Positions 47,818 to 60,544 of a DNA stretch of 64,000 nucleotides are shown piece after piece. A program made the translations under genes and the position numbers. This DNA is from Conus ventricosus (lineage: Eukaryota > Mollusca > Gastropoda > Neogastropoda > Conidae). The notes beneath the pieces are model-generated. The model saw only the letters and a list, made by a program, of their open reading frames with translations, made no database searches and had not been told where the DNA came from. The first letter of the stretch is position 1, and each line of letters starts with the position of its first letter. The stretch covers positions 39,326,002-39,390,001 of the forward strand of contig CM031609.1 in NCBI GenBank assembly GCA_018398815.1. Reading direction: 5' to 3'.

Positions 47818-48689
47818 CCAGCAGACGAAAGGCCTAGGAGCAGGCGATACATAAAGATCTGCCTTTGAGAGGAATTGCGATGGTTCCCTTATGCAGCTAG
47901 TGAAAGGTTTTCCTATTTACAGTACACATTTTCCCATTTTCTTCTTCAACAACCCCCCCCCCCCCCCTCCCCTTTTTGATTTTCCCCCTCTCCAAATCTT
48001 TGCCAAGTCATTATTATAATGACAGAAGAATTGTTAACCTGCACTTGTTTTCCCCCACTACTTAATTGTTCAGCACTATAATATATATAAATGCAAATGT
48101 GTAATCACACCCTTGCAAGCACACAATGCAGTAGAAATATGCAAATCCCTTTCATCAACTGATCTTTTTGAAGCATGTTCATGAAAAATTTCTTAGTTGT
48201 CATTCCTTCATCTGAAAATCAAGTTTTATTATCTGTGCGTACATACCTGCGTGCGTCTGTGCGTGCATGCGTTTCCTTTTTTTTTTATCAACAAAAAGCA
48301 ATGTACTAATAAGACATAAGGGAGGAAAGAATGGAAGTAAAAAAGAATCAGACTTTACAAAATTTAAAACTAAAAACAACAACACAAAACAACTGAAGGA
48401 CAATAAATTCTGAGTACATTCTAAAAGTAACGCAAAACACAGATGATCCATGTTTTCATACTCAACAGAAAACCATGGGAATGGAAAAAAACAACTCACG
48501 TCTTGTTTCAACTCAACTTAGCCTTACACGTGAATGTCAAGAAAAAGGGTCACAGCTGTTCAAACCTCACTTGACCCGACACAAAACCGTCAAAAACAAA
48601 ACCTGCTGGGATGTGACCTGACCCTTACACACAACTGTCTAGAAAAACGCCCACAACTGTTTGAACTTCACTGCCTTTCAGTGTTCCCT

Positions 48690-48770
48690 CTCAAACTGGG
48701 CAGCCCTGATGTGGCCCTTTGCGGTCGGCTGGGCTATAAGCAACATTATCTTATCTTATCTCAAACTAGG
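48690..48770 (+). repeat. Possible SINE 3' part
   Basis: GATGTGGCCCTTTGCGGTCG then GCTGGGCTATAAGCAAC, followed by TTATCTTATCTTATC. The conserved-core-plus-short-tail look is typical of SINE or LINE tails in invertebrates. No tRNA-like head is visible upstream, so this would be a truncated copy. Tentative. Confidence 0.4.
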
Positions 48771-49350
48771 CTGTGTCGATTCAAACTGAACAACCATACT
48801 GCCAACTTCATCTTTCTAAGTAGCCCAGGCTCACCAATCTAGCCACATCTGATGCATCAACTTTGATTTACATGTATATCCACTTCTATTTAAACTACTA
48901 CATAATTTTCATTTCTTATGTTTTTAAGGTCTGGACAACATTTGACAATAATGATAATCAAGATATATTGAGTGCTAATCCTTAATTTTAGCTCAAACCT
49001 AGCATTTCACATAGCGCTACAATTACAACACACATGACAAAGCAACAAAAAAAAAAGAGTTAAAAGTGAACTGTTAAACACAGAACAGTGACATATGAAA
49101 ATCTGTTACAATGTTCAGGCAGAACTATTTGGAAACCAGGCTGGAGGAGGTTTGGAAGGTAATGGTGGAGGAGGGGTCGAAAAGGGGGTGAGGGAAGGAC
49201 CAAAAACAGAGAAAATTAGATTCAGGGGTGGGTGAGGAGGAGTAAAGATATGTTAAAACCCCATCTGTACAGCATCGACAATATTTACTAAAACTCCTAC
49301 TAACACATTTCCAATTGCTCAGTCACAATGACATTCCTACTGGGACATTT

Positions 49351-49452
49351 CGCAAACACACATCCCTTGAGTAACAGTGTTCATCGCAAACACACATCCC
49401 TTGAGTAACAGTGTTCATCGCAAACACACATCCCTTGAGTAACAGTGTTCAC
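49351..49452. repeat. 34-bp tandem triplicate
   Basis: CGCAAACACACATCCCTTGA at 49351, 49385 and 49419; the first three copies of GAGTAACAGTGTTCA are identical. Confidence 0.93.
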
Positions 49453-50079
49453 AGTGCGCAGAAGGGATGCAAGCAAACGTCATATTTGACGGTGGAAAAC
49501 AGGAGGAGGAGGGGGAGAGGGGATAGACCAGGGAAAAATATGGAAAACTGAGAAAAAGCAAGCAGAGGTATGCGTGTGTGCGCGCGCATCACACACACAC
49601 ACACACACATACACACACACACACAGAATTATAATTTGCACACTCTTTCTCTCTCACTGCTAATCATTTTCAAGACTGGTTGATGCCATTCTACCGAAGA
49701 ACACAAACTCCGAAACACAGCCATACATAAAGTTTCCCCAGAAATATCTGCTTAAACCGTCACAGTCCTGATTAAAACTAAAATGAAAAAAAATGAAGAA
49801 TTAAGTACAAAAATGTGACAATAACCTTCAACCAACCCAGACTTTAGTTTCCATATAGTGCAGCTGTCAATCTCCTCCTATCAACCAATCGCCATTACAG
49901 CACAAACTCTTTTCAAGTCACAACTCCCAGGGGATTTAACAGGAATTCAGAACGGTCCCCCACACAGTCAATTCCTTTACAGGCCCCGCAATTCAAAAAG
50001 CCCCAATAGTATTCAGGGCCACACATAGAAAGGCACTGTCAGGAGGTGCCGGAAGGCATACCATGTGAAAGCTTGTCAA

Positions 50080-50524
50080 AGGGGGGGGGGGGGGGGGGGG
50101 GGCAGCATTCAAATTTATCTCCATGGCTGTCCACCAGTTTCATGAATGCACAGAGAGAGAGAGCTGAAGACCCTTTACTGGCATTTTTCTTCCACCCCCC
50201 AGCTACCCCCCCCCCCCCCCCCCCACCCTCCCACATCTCAAATCTGTTCAAGAGCCCTTGTGTAGCATACCCTTGGTCCTGAGGAGTCTGCATATTTCAC
50301 TGGTGGGGGCGAAATACACCAACACTCTGTGGTAAAGATTACTGCACCTGCTCCCTGAATTTCAAACCGAGTTTCGTACAAAAGAAGCCCGCCCGCCTTT
50401 GGGCTGAGGCTTTGTCTGTGATTGCTATAAGCTGCACCCTGAGAGGTCCATATCAAACTGTCATTGCAACGTCCTTGGGGGGGTGGGGGTGGGGGTGGGG
50501 GGTGGGGGGTGAGGGGTGAGGGGA
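50080..50524. repeat. Cluster of G and C homopolymer blocks
   Basis: G run 50080-50101, C run 50204-50224 and a GGGGTGGGGGT-rich stretch 50477-50520. The last has enough G-tracts to form a G-quadruplex on the plus strand. Confidence 0.85.
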
Positions 50525-51564
50525 GAAGGTGTCTTCAGCCATGGGAAGCTCGGAGTATAACAATCTTCCTTTCCCCTACCAAGACAAGGTGCGGAAGAGG
50601 CAGCAAAACCAGTAGAGGCAGCAAAACAAGTAGAAACTTATCCTTCAGTATGTGCCACTGTTTATACTGTTACCTTTGTCCAGCCTGACCCGGAGTTACA
50701 CCAAGACCAGCTGTATTTCACTGCCTGATTCCTTCTCTGATGACTGGACAGGACTGTGTCTATCTGATCGCATGTGTGCAAGATAAAACACTTAGCATCT
50801 AGGAATTCAGAGAGTTTCTAAAACAATTAAATATGATGTCTAACTCCATGTTCATTCAGCTTTTGTGGTTTGCAAACTGTGAGCATTTCTGTAGAAAAGA
50901 TCAGCGCATCTAGATCTTGTTTTCTTGAAACAGCAACTACTACAAAGAATGTGCGCACACATTTTTTTTTTCCTTTGACCACCCACCCTCCTGCATTTTT
51001 TAACATGAATATGATGTGCTGAATGGAGAGTTGTACAGTGTCACTTTGTACTGGGATACATTCATTAATACTGAAATGCAACATGGTTTCTTCACATCAC
51101 AGTATGACCTGGTAACACTCTTTAGTACTCTCTCACACGGCAGCACACCTAACCCATCAAACCTTCACTGAGAGCACTTGAGTAGTGCTCAGACTTGCAA
51201 AAATGAGACTGCCGATTCTTTTCTTCATGAGTGAAGAATCCTGGTTCTGTCAACTGCTTTGTCAATCCGGATCTTAACCCAGTTTCACCCTCCCATGCAT
51301 TCACCCGTAGGCTGCTTGCCTACTCGCACCTATTGCTGAGCCTGTCAGGACTGGCTGTTGCCATGCTCCCATTGATGATACTGTTACCTGTAGTAAAGAA
51401 AAGGAAAGTGGAGAGGTAAATTCAACGAGAAACACAAAGATCCAAAGCAGTATGAAAAGGAAAACTGAAGATAGCAACTGAATGAACTCAGTCTCGAGCA
51501 GCCTTTCTTCAAGCTTCTCGTCGTAGTTTACTCAGGAGTCCCTATGACACATACTTCCATGAGG

Positions 51565-51565
<1 letters not shown>

Positions 51566-51614
<49 letters not shown>
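51566..51614. repeat. (GT)n microsatellite
   Basis: About 48 bp of GT. Confidence 0.95.
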
Positions 51615-51617
<3 letters not shown>

Positions 51618-51773
51618 CACTCTGAATAAATCATGAAGGTTAGCACAATATGTGACGTTGTAGAAAACATCTTTGATGTCTTGCTTTCTGTATGAAAAAA
51701 AAGCTGGCAGCTGGTACTGAACCATTGACAAAACTCAAATGTGACATGTCAATCCTCTCCAGATTTCATCTGA

Positions 51774-53708
51774 TGTCAGTGTGATGTGTCGCACAGACTT
51801 CTGCACTGTAATATAGTGTCAGTTTGATGTCACACAGACTTTTGCACTGTAATATTAATGTCAGTTTTGATATGTCGCACAGACTTCTGCACTGTAATAT
51901 TAATGTCAGTTTGATGTGTCGCACAGACTTCTGCACTGTAATACTAGTGTCAGTTGATGTGTCGCACAGACTTCTGCACTGTAATATTAATGTCAGTTTG
52001 ATGTGTCACACAGACTTCTGCACTGTAATATTGATGTCAGTTTGATGTGTCACACAGACTTCTGCACTGTAATATTAATGTCAGTTTGGTGTGTCACACA
52101 GACTTCTGCACTGTAATATTGATGTCAGTTTGGTGTGTCACTCAGACTTCTGCACTGTAATATTAATGTCAGTTTGGTGTGTCACTCAGACTTCTGCACT
52201 GTAATATTAATGTCAGTTTGATGTGTCACACAGACTTCTGCACTGTAATATTAATGTCAGTTTGATGTGTCACACAGACTTCTGCACTGTAATATTAGTG
52301 TCAGTTTGATGTGTCACACAGACTTCTGCACTGTAATATTGATGTCAGTTTGATGTGTCACACAGACTTCTGCACTGTAATATTAATGTCAGTTTGATAT
52401 GTCACACAGACTTCTGCACTGTAATATTAATGTCAGTTTGATGTGTCACATAGACTTCTGCACTGTAATATTAATGTCAGTTTGATGTGTCACACAGACT
52501 TCTGCACTGTAATATTAATGTCAGTTTGATGTGTCACACAGACTTCTGCACTGTAATATTAGTGTCAGTTTGATGTGTCACACAGACTTCTGCACTGTAA
52601 TATTAATGTCAGTTTGATGTGTCACACAGACTTCTGCACTGTAATATTAATGTCAGTTTGGTGTGTCACATCAGACTTCTGCACTGTAATATTAATTTCA
52701 GTTTGATGTGTCACACAGACTTCTGCACTGTAATATTAATGTCAGTTTGATGTGTCGCGCAGACTTCTGCACTGTAATATTAATGTCAGTTTGGTGTGTC
52801 ACTCAGACTTCTGCACTGTAATATTGATGTCAGTTTGATATGTCACACAGACTTCTGCACTGTAATATTAATGTCAGTTTGATGTGTCGCACAGACTTCT
52901 GCACTGTAATATTAATGTCAGTTTGGTGTGTCACTCAGACTTCTGCACTGTAATATTGATGTCAGTTTGATATGTCACACAGACTTCTGCACTGTAATAT
53001 TAGTGTCAGTTTGATGTGTCACACAGACTTCTGCACTGTAATATTAGTGTCAGTTTGATGTGTCACACAGACTTCTGCACTGTAATATTAATGTCAGTTT
53101 GGTGTGTCACTCAGACTTCTGCACTGTAATATTAATGTCAGTTTGATGTGTCACACAGACTTCTGCACTGTAATATTAATGTCAGTTTGATGTGTCGCAC
53201 AGACTTCTGCACTGTAATATTAATGTCAGTTTGGTGTGTCACTCAGACTTCTGCACTGTAATATTGATGTCAGTTTGATATGTCACACAGACTTCTGCAC
53301 TGTAATATTAATGTCAGTTTGATGTGTCGCACAGACTTCTGCACTGTAATATTAATGTCAGTTTGGTGTGTCACTCAGACTTCTGCACTGTAATATTAAT
53401 GTCAGTTTGATGTGTCACACAGACTTCTGCACTGTAATATTAATGTCAGTTTGATGTGTCGCACAGACTTCTGCACTGTAATATTAATGTCAGTTTGGTG
53501 TGTCACTCAGACTTCTGCACTGTAATATTGATGTCAGTTTGGTGTGTCACACAGACTTCTGCACTGTAATATTGATGTCAGTTTGATGTGTCACACAGAC
53601 TTCTGCACTGTAATATTGATGTCAGTTTGATATGTCACACAGACTTCTGCACTGTAATATTGATGTCAGTTTGATGTGTCACACAGACTTCTGCACTGTA
53701 ATATTAGT
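51774..53708. repeat. 44-bp tandem array, about 44 copies
   Basis: The unit is GTCAGTTTGATGTGTCACAC plus AGACTTCTGCACTGTAATAT plus TAAT. Copies differ at a few fixed sites (GATGTG/GGTGTG/GATATG, CACAC/CACTC/CGCAC, TTAAT/TTGAT/TTAGT). Left-edge copies are the most irregular. A three-unit higher-order pattern (CGCAC, CACTC, GATATG variants) recurs between about 52740 and 53360. The array lies in the intron between exons 2 and 1. Confidence 0.95.
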
Positions 53709-54844
53709 GCGTCCTTTCAGGCTGTTGAGTCAGGAACGCACACTTGAATTAACCAAAACCCTGTTTTCTGCCAGTGCCAATTGCCAAGAGCTATTGGTAA
53801 ACTGTTAATGCTGTTATTCATTATTAGAACACAAACCAGTTTCCAAGTTCTCTATTTCAGAATGAAGAGGGTGTTGCTCTCATTTCATTCCATCATATTC
53901 ATTTTCAAATCCATGTCTCGTCACACTTTTCATTTTCATTAATCAGTAAAACAGGTAACTGTTTTCCACTACACTGTCTCTGACTAAAGATTGTACTTTA
54001 TTAACAGTCATTATAAGTCACACAGCTTCCACTATGGCACACGTACACAACAATAATGTTCCAGCACCCTCTGACTCTCAAAACTTTAAACCCTCCATTA
54101 CACTGCACAGTGTACCGTTGTTAACCGACTTATTGTGTAGCATGCTGCCTAGCATACAGTTCAATGCTATAACCTCTTTTCCTATCAATGAAATGCTAAT
54201 GATAAGTATGAAAATGAGCAGTTCTTAGTACTTTTTGTCTTTTTACTTTCATACCCCCTTTATCATGCAGTCAGTTAACCCATCATCTGACAATTGTGGC
54301 TGATTTTCAAAAGCTCTGCAGCTGGTTTTCGAAAGCAACAAACACACATAAATAACTATGAAGATAATCACAGAACCACAACAGCATTTCGACCTTTAAT
54401 GACACAACCTACAAACCATCATCATCATACATCACAGTACTAACACCACCGAAGAGCAACGCAAAACCCTTACACATGACCAGCCCTACCCACACAGAAC
54501 AGACAATCCCTAAACTCCCACAGAGTCAGACCAAAGGAAAGCTGGATCACAACATCTCCAGGACGGTGTCCACACACAAGCCGCTTATGGGCCACATATA
54601 TATTAATGCCAATCAGAGAGACAAGGCAGGAAAGGAAGGGCACAGAGACTGACAGCGGTGGGCGGGGAGGGGGAGGGTGGAGGGGGAAGGAAGAGGTGCA
54701 TGGAAGGCTGACTGAGGAGAGACAAAAAGACAGGCTGACAGACAGGCAGGGAAGGAAGGGAGCGGAAGGACCAAGGAGGGAACGAAGACTAGTGGAACAT
54801 GGAACAAAGACGACATACAGATGGAGTGAGAAAGAGCAATGAAC

Positions 54845-54845
<1 letters not shown>
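53709..54845. other. Intron between exons 2 and 1, right of the 44-bp array
   Basis: AT-rich to 54470, then GA/GG-rich. No exon or element recognised. Confidence 0.5.
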
Positions 54846-54909
<64 letters not shown>

Positions 54910-54938
54910 CAGACAGACAGACAGAGAAAGAGACAGAC

Positions 54939-55014
<76 letters not shown>
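54846..55014. repeat. (GA)n with ACAG interruptions
   Basis: Long GAGAGA runs split by GACAGACAGACAG blocks. Confidence 0.95.
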
Positions 55015-55015
<1 letters not shown>

Positions 55016-55139
55016 TATGTTGGAAGTCAAAGCTTTAAAATTACAGATACACTGATCTTTAAAACAAAGGTGAGCGTATCCACGGATATAGAATATTAAG
55101 ATCAACTAAATAAAACAAGATGCAAACTGTCTGAGAGAT

Positions 55140-55287
55140 AGGTAAAGAGAGAGATAAACCAGAGAGTGAGGATGAGGACAAGGAGAGGGAGGGAGGGAGG
55201 GGGGGAGAGAGAGAGGGAGGAGAGAGAGACAGAGTGAGAGAAAATGTGTGAGACAGAGAGAGAGAGGAGACAGACAGACAGAGAGAG

Positions 55288-55354
<67 letters not shown>

Positions 55355-55375
55355 CTGAGACAAAGAGGGAGAGAA
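55140..55375. repeat. Second (GA)n-rich tract
   Basis: GAGAGA and GACAGAGACAGA blocks, G-run 55190-55205. Confidence 0.93.
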
Positions 55376-55715
55376 CCCTCCCACAGAGAGCTGAGCAACA
55401 CCAGCAGCCCTACTGAATGGGAGTCTGGCAACGAAGCTCTCCCCCCATCCCCCCACCCACCCCAAGCCATGGGACCGACTACAGTGAAGATGAATCAATC
55501 AATATCGAGGCGAAGAAGCATGAATGGCAGCGCGGAGACACACACAGACATGAGGGAGGGACTCCTAACAAGAAGAAGAGAAACCGGTGAAGGCCATGTC
55601 AACACACCCAGGTCAAGGACGCTCGCTCCCGGCTAGCTTCGCCTTTTTGTTTAACCACACTGTCTCTTCCACATCTGTCTCCCCTCCCTACCCCCTACCC
55701 CCTAAAACACAAGCA

Positions 55716-55750
<35 letters not shown>

Positions 55751-56488
55751 AGGAGTTGAATTCTTCCACAAACGGCATGATTCAGCACTCAATCAGATTC
55801 CAGGATCCCATGAGCATCCTGAATGTTTTGTTTCAATTCTGCCGCGCTCCTCAAACAAGATTTGGGATTTGGTATGCATGGGCAATTGGCCATGCTTTCA
55901 GGATGACGTTGTCTTTTTTTTTTTTTTTAATCACACTGAATGCAAACAAGTGTACAAACACTCTTTTCTCCAAATCGATAGCGACAACTGAATGTTCCGC
56001 GATCAATGCATTCTCACTCCATGTAATTCTAAAAGCAAACTTTTTAATTTCCTTCTTCAGTTCTTGGTTGTGCTACTGCTGTTTAAACAGTGCAATTTAA
56101 CAGACATTTTTCTCAGTTTTATCTGTCTTTTCTTTTTTGAAGGGGGGAGGTTGGGGTGGGGGAGGGAGGTTGGCTGGGATGATCATTCACAATATACAAA
56201 ACAGAAAGTGCTTTTCATTTGTAAGAATGCTTTAAAAAATTGTTGAAAGGAAGTGTTACTTGAAGAATGATAATCTGTAGAAAATATATGATAAGTAATG
56301 TCAATGATTCTTAACAATCCCACTGAAAGCATCAGTCAACTGTCACTTCCCTAGCAACTTACAAAGAAAACAACAATCAGTCTGAAGCAAGCGCTCAATT
56401 CACTGTCAATGCACCTGTTAATGATGATAATGACAGTGATGATAGTGATGATGACAATAACAGTAATGGTATGCAAACCCCACACTCG

Positions 56489-56529
<41 letters not shown>

Positions 56530-56611
56530 AACGCAAAACCTCTCCGATACACATACTGAGCAACACAGTTCCTAACAGCTTCACACATCCCACCACACAC
56601 ACAGACACACA

Positions 56612-56663
<52 letters not shown>

Positions 56664-56843
56664 GAACTCAAAACCTCTCCGATACATACGTATATTGAGC
56701 AACACAGTCCCTTAGAGTCTCACACATCCCACCACACACACACACACACACACACGAGACTGCTGACACATCAACACAGACATCACCCAGCTCATGCCAT
56801 TTAAAGGAAGACAAGATAATAATGTGGTTACCATGAGGGATAC
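55376..56843. other. Intron just 3' of exon 1
   Basis: Contains a run of about 30 C (55719-55748), poly-T (55914-55928) and three (CA)n tracts (56489-56527, 56617-56660, 56735-56755). Two of them sit in imperfectly duplicated blocks: AAAACCTCTCCGATACA occurs at 56536 and 56671, and CTCACACATCCCACCACACA-like words follow each. No coding. Confidence 0.7.
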
Positions 56844-56918
56844 CTTTCCTGACTTTCTTCTGTAACCTCATGGTGTCGGATGCCGCTTTCTTTATCTCCT
56901 GTCTGGCTTTTTTGTACT
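56844..56918 (-). CDS. MTSS1: MTSS1 ortholog, IMD exon (exon 1 of those visible)
   Basis: This 75-nt internal exon encodes YKKARQEIKKAASDTMRLQK and a few more residues. It is nearly identical to the human MTSS1 inverse-BAR (IMD) helix containing EYKKARQEIKK. The IMD forms a helical dimer that bundles F-actin and bends PI(4,5)P2 membranes outward. The acceptor is a T-run followed by CCAG. The donor is AAAG|GTATCC. The exon begins with two bases that complete a split Glu codon and ends in phase 1, which fits the next exon (G|GT). Earlier IMD exons are not found to the right and should lie beyond the window. The protein family and orientation are secure; the exact first base assumes the CCAG acceptor rather than the AG two bases later. 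Confidence 0.88.
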
Positions 56919-57100
56919 CTGGAAAAAAAAAAAACCAAGCCACAATGTCCACATGATCACACAGCAGACAGGGAAAAACGAGAAGGACGAATGAACCTAG
57001 GACCCGCCCTGTGAGTCAGATCATGAGTGAGAACACGTTTCTTTGCCATGGAAAGAATATCTAGTTGCAAAGTGGGATGACTGCAGGCCGAAATCTAAAC

Positions 57101-57230
57101 AAATCTTGAATAAATGTCAGCCAACCGCCAAAAAAAACCGTGGACAAACGTATCACAAGACGTGTCTTGTGATACGTTTGTCCCTGGATTTTTTTTTGGC
57201 AGTTGGCTAACATTTATTTACGATTTTTTT
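57101..57230. mobile_element. Large near-perfect foldback element
   Basis: The centre is perfect: ACAAACGTATCACAAGAC (57144-57161), spacer GT, GTCTTGTGATACGTTTGT (57164-57181). Arms extend outward through an A-run/T-run pair and TAAATGTCAGCCAAC (57111) versus GTTGGCTAACATTTA (57202-57216), and weaker pairing to about 57101 and 57230. Stem about 60 bp with a 2-nt loop. No coding. Most consistent with a small foldback/MITE; could also be a palindrome formed by local replication error. Confidence 0.75.
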
Positions 57231-57401
57231 TAATGGAAAGAATAGTTTGCATGGTTAAAAGGTTTACTTCCATGTCCTTTTTACAAAATAAAAAAAATAC
57301 ATAACAATGTTTATGGTAACAGAAAAATTTGTTTTTCTGCAAAAATATGGAATCGGTGAAAAGCCATCGATTGACAATAGTAACTTCAGTGTTGACATCC
57401 A

Positions 57402-57486
57402 GAGGAAAATGTGTAATAATCTCTGAATCAACACTGGAACACAGAGGAAAATGTGTAATAAGCTCTAATTCAACACTGGAACACAG
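57402..57486. repeat. About 42-bp duplication
   Basis: AGAGGAAAATGTGTAATAA followed by CTCTGAATCAACACTGGAACAC occurs twice in succession with small changes. Confidence 0.85.
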
Positions 57487-57845
57487 ATTCTGGATCCCAA
57501 TTTGATCCAGACCTGCCCCCTAGATATGCATCAAATCTCAGCAGGTCCCTCCCTCAACCAATCTCCCATCTTTCCACCAAGATTTTAAAATCAGGTATGT
57601 TGCTTTTGCACGATAAAGTCTGAAATATTGTATAACTTGCTGAATGATCCTGGATCCAGCATTTGATCCGTATCTGCACCAAAATGTAATGGTTTTATCG
57701 TGGGCCATATCCTTTCTACTCACAAAGTTTTGTTGAAATATGTTCATCAGTTTTTGTGCAGTGCTGGTGACAGACAAACCTGGGTTTTCACCTGGGTGAA
57801 AACATAGCCAACTTGGCGGCGGTGATAAACCTCCAACAATTACAA
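57487..57845. repeat. Probable dispersed repeat with terminal dyad
   Basis: GGATCCCAATTTGATCCAG, GGATCCAGCATTTGATCCG, GTTTTGTTGAAATATGTTCA and a GCTGGTGACAGACAAACCTGG..TTTTCACCTGGGTGAAAA end. The last words resemble the end of a widespread invertebrate repeat whose terminus carries ACAGACAAAC and a GTGAAAACAT..CTTGGCGG segment (recalled, not checked). Call is tentative. Confidence 0.45.
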
Positions 57846-58108
57846 AATCAAAGAGAAAGATGGCTGGCGTTGTACAGATCGTGCAAAAATGACAAATCAT
57901 TCCAGACTCTAGGCTGTGTTAGATGTCTGCTCTAACCGATTTCTCTGTACATTTTGGTCTCCATTTGGTCTGCGTGATGCTGAAAATGAAGGCAGTTACA
58001 GCAGGATCAGTGTTTCAAAAAGACATCTTACACAGCAATAGAAATCTTCCACCTCTTGTGGACCATGTGTAATAAGATCAAAACTCTGTGAAAGGAGAGG
58101 ATAAAGTA

Positions 58109-58110
<2 letters not shown>

Positions 58111-58158
<48 letters not shown>
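58111..58158. repeat. (GT)n microsatellite
   Basis: About 46 bp of GT. Confidence 0.95.
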
Positions 58159-58159
<1 letters not shown>

Positions 58160-58239
58160 ATACATGTGTATATGGGTGCATGTCATGTTTTATATGCTTG
58201 TCTGTGTGTGTTTTTTTTTTTGTTTTTTTTTTGTCCCAA

Positions 58240-58830
58240 TCTCTGCGCCACCTCAGAGGCAGTGCACCCACGCTGCTCATTCCGACACCCCGTCCACAGC
58301 CATAGCCCGGCTGGCCCCGCCACAGCCCCGGCACCAGCAATCCACAGGGAGCAGTCAGTGTCAAGTCGTCAAGAGGCAACCCACCAGAGGAGAAACTGCA
58401 CTGCTGCCGAGTCACTTCGGTGGTGTTCAGTGGCGCCTGTTCTGATCTAACATACGCAGGACACCACCTACTAAGCCCCTACTGACGACAATAATTGCTT
58501 AGTCACGGAGCCGGCGTGAGTGAGCTCTCCCTCCGGAGGGCGCCACCACGTCCGTCCAGCGACAGCCCCCATGGACTCGCCAATACCGGTGACCCCGACG
58601 GAAGCAAACCATGCCACAAACACGGAGAGGACATCGAAATTGAGGTCACCATGACAGCAGGGCATGAAGGGCCACAGAATTTGAGACATTTTTTTTTAAT
58701 GCTGATCAATGGGAATGAGGATGATTAAGATGATGCTACGGATTTCCATTTCGGTCTGAGACTACATGACATGGCTGTACTCTACGCTTCCTTTCATAAT
58801 ATATCCTGGCGTCAACCAGGCCCGAGAGGT
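58240..58830 (+). repeat. Dispersed repeat, family of 14372-14900
   Basis: Matches 14372-14900 in order and orientation and, in inverted form, 15120-15385. It is continuous on its right with the tRNA-derived SINE head at 58.99-59.06 kb read on the minus strand. It may therefore be the body of a long tRNA-derived unit of about 820 bp, or a SINE inserted into an older element. Confidence 0.68.
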
Positions 58831-59064
58831 ACAGGCACCTGCAGTGTTGGTCATGAAATTTGAGCAACACTCTCAGAAACGCATCCATTAAGTGGATGAA
58901 ACTCGACTGTGTGGTCCCAGTCTTCCCTACTGAGTCCGCAGCAAACTCAACTCTGGGTAGGAGCCGGTCAGGGCAGAAAAAACCCACATGACTCTGATGG
59001 GATTCGAACCCACGACCTCCCAGCCGGCAGTCCGCGACGCTAACCACTTCGCCACGGCGGCTGG
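58720..59064 (-). mobile_element. tRNA-derived SINE
   Basis: Minus strand, starting near 59064: TGGCGAAGTGGTTAGCG (box A, 59055-59039) and GGTTCGAATCCC (box B, about 59012-59000) with proper spacing for an internal RNA polymerase III promoter. A body with GGGTAGGAGCCGGTCAG-type sequence (plus-strand reading) follows. The acceptor stem does not pair as in a functional tRNA gene and the sequence continues without a 3' end, so it is a SINE head, not a tRNA. Body end near 58720 is approximate. Confidence 0.75.
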
Positions 59065-59199
59065 TGTGTTTTTTACAGTTTTTTTTACTTTAACTGTAGA
59101 ATATAACTGCATGTGTTTTTCTGACTGAGCAGTAGAGAATGAAAGAGACAGTAAAACAGGTGCAAGAGGAAAAAAAATGAAAGAATGAATGAATGAATG

Positions 59200-59202
<3 letters not shown>

Positions 59203-59250
<48 letters not shown>
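59203..59250. repeat. (GA)n microsatellite
   Basis: About 46 bp of GA after GAATGAATGAATGA. Confidence 0.95.
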
Positions 59251-59252
<2 letters not shown>

Positions 59253-59373
59253 TGTGCGTGCGTGCGTGTGTCTCTGTGTGTGTGTGTGTGTGTGTATGTG
59301 AGTGTGTGCACCTATGTGTGTGTCTGTGCGTGTGTGTGCCAATGAGCTTATATGCATGTGAGCGCGTGAGCGC

Positions 59374-59440
<67 letters not shown>

Positions 59441-59441
59441 A

Positions 59442-59513
<72 letters not shown>

Positions 59514-59514
59514 T
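59251..59514. repeat. Long imperfect (GT)n tract
   Basis: GT-dominated with GCGTGC, TCTCTG and TTACAGTGTATG breaks. Open frames through it are artefacts. Confidence 0.95.
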
Positions 59515-60332
59515 AGGAGTAAATGACAGGCACACTGAGATAAGACAAGGGGGAAATCATCAAGAATGGAAAGAGAGAGCTCACGTCTGAACCCAGTGCC
59601 ACTCACAAAGACAATTTCTATGGACAGGTGTGGGTACCTGCAGGATCCACCTCTTATCTCCTTCCCCTAGACCCCCTTCCCATCTTATCTGGAAAACCAC
59701 TACCAAAGACAGAGAGCAGAAAACATCATGGTCCTCTGCTGACTGAGAGTGTATGTGAAACTGAGAGCACAGGAAAGTGAGTACAGGGGTTAGATAAACA
59801 ATGCAGGATTGATTCCAGTTTACAACCTGTGGAAGTTTTGACTGTAAATCCTCCCTCCTCCGCCTTCCAACTCTCTATATTTATCATGGCTGCGAGAAAG
59901 TTTTCATGGCAAATACTCCCTTCCACACATCCTATCCAACTGGATACATATAATATATAATTGTGTGAACACTTTTATTGCAAACACTCTCTACTCCACC
60001 TGCCATTCAACTGACTGCATGTAAACACAAAACAACTGCATGAAAATTTTCTCTGCAAATACTTTCTCCTCCATTTTCCATCCATCCGATTGCATGTCAT
60101 AATACATGATACACAACTGTGTGAAACTTTTCATTGCAAATACTCTGCCCATCCCCCATCCCACTGTCTGTATATATACATAACTGGGTACATTTGTGCA
60201 TGCACCCGGATTCATTCAGAACTTTCACGCTTCATGCATGACACATGTACATGTGAACACGTTTGCATAATGCATGCAGAACATAAACGGTACACAAGTG
60301 TGCATGTTCAGTAATGCATATGTAAAAAGAAA

Positions 60333-60407
<75 letters not shown>

Positions 60408-60486
60408 GCATGCCAATGTTTTTACGCATGTGCATGGTTGTGTCTGTGTGCTACATCTACACACACAAGAATTACACATGATTGTC

Positions 60487-60544
<58 letters not shown>

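Larger units (their letters stand above)
47818..51773. other. Intron between exons 2 and 1, left part
   Basis: AT-rich intron without recognised exons. Holds poly-C (47951-47967), a SINE-like tail (48690-48770), a 34-bp triplicate (49351), G and C homopolymers (50080-50101, 50204-50224, 50478-50520) and a (GT)n tract (51566-51614). Confidence 0.55.

Noticed and set aside
51774..53708. CRISPR-like array
   Set aside because: The whole 44-bp unit is conserved with no unique spacers, and the window is eukaryotic. It is a plain tandem array.
58990..59064. Functional tRNA gene
   Set aside because: Boxes A and B are present but the acceptor stem does not pair and the sequence runs on into a repeat body; a SINE head fits better.
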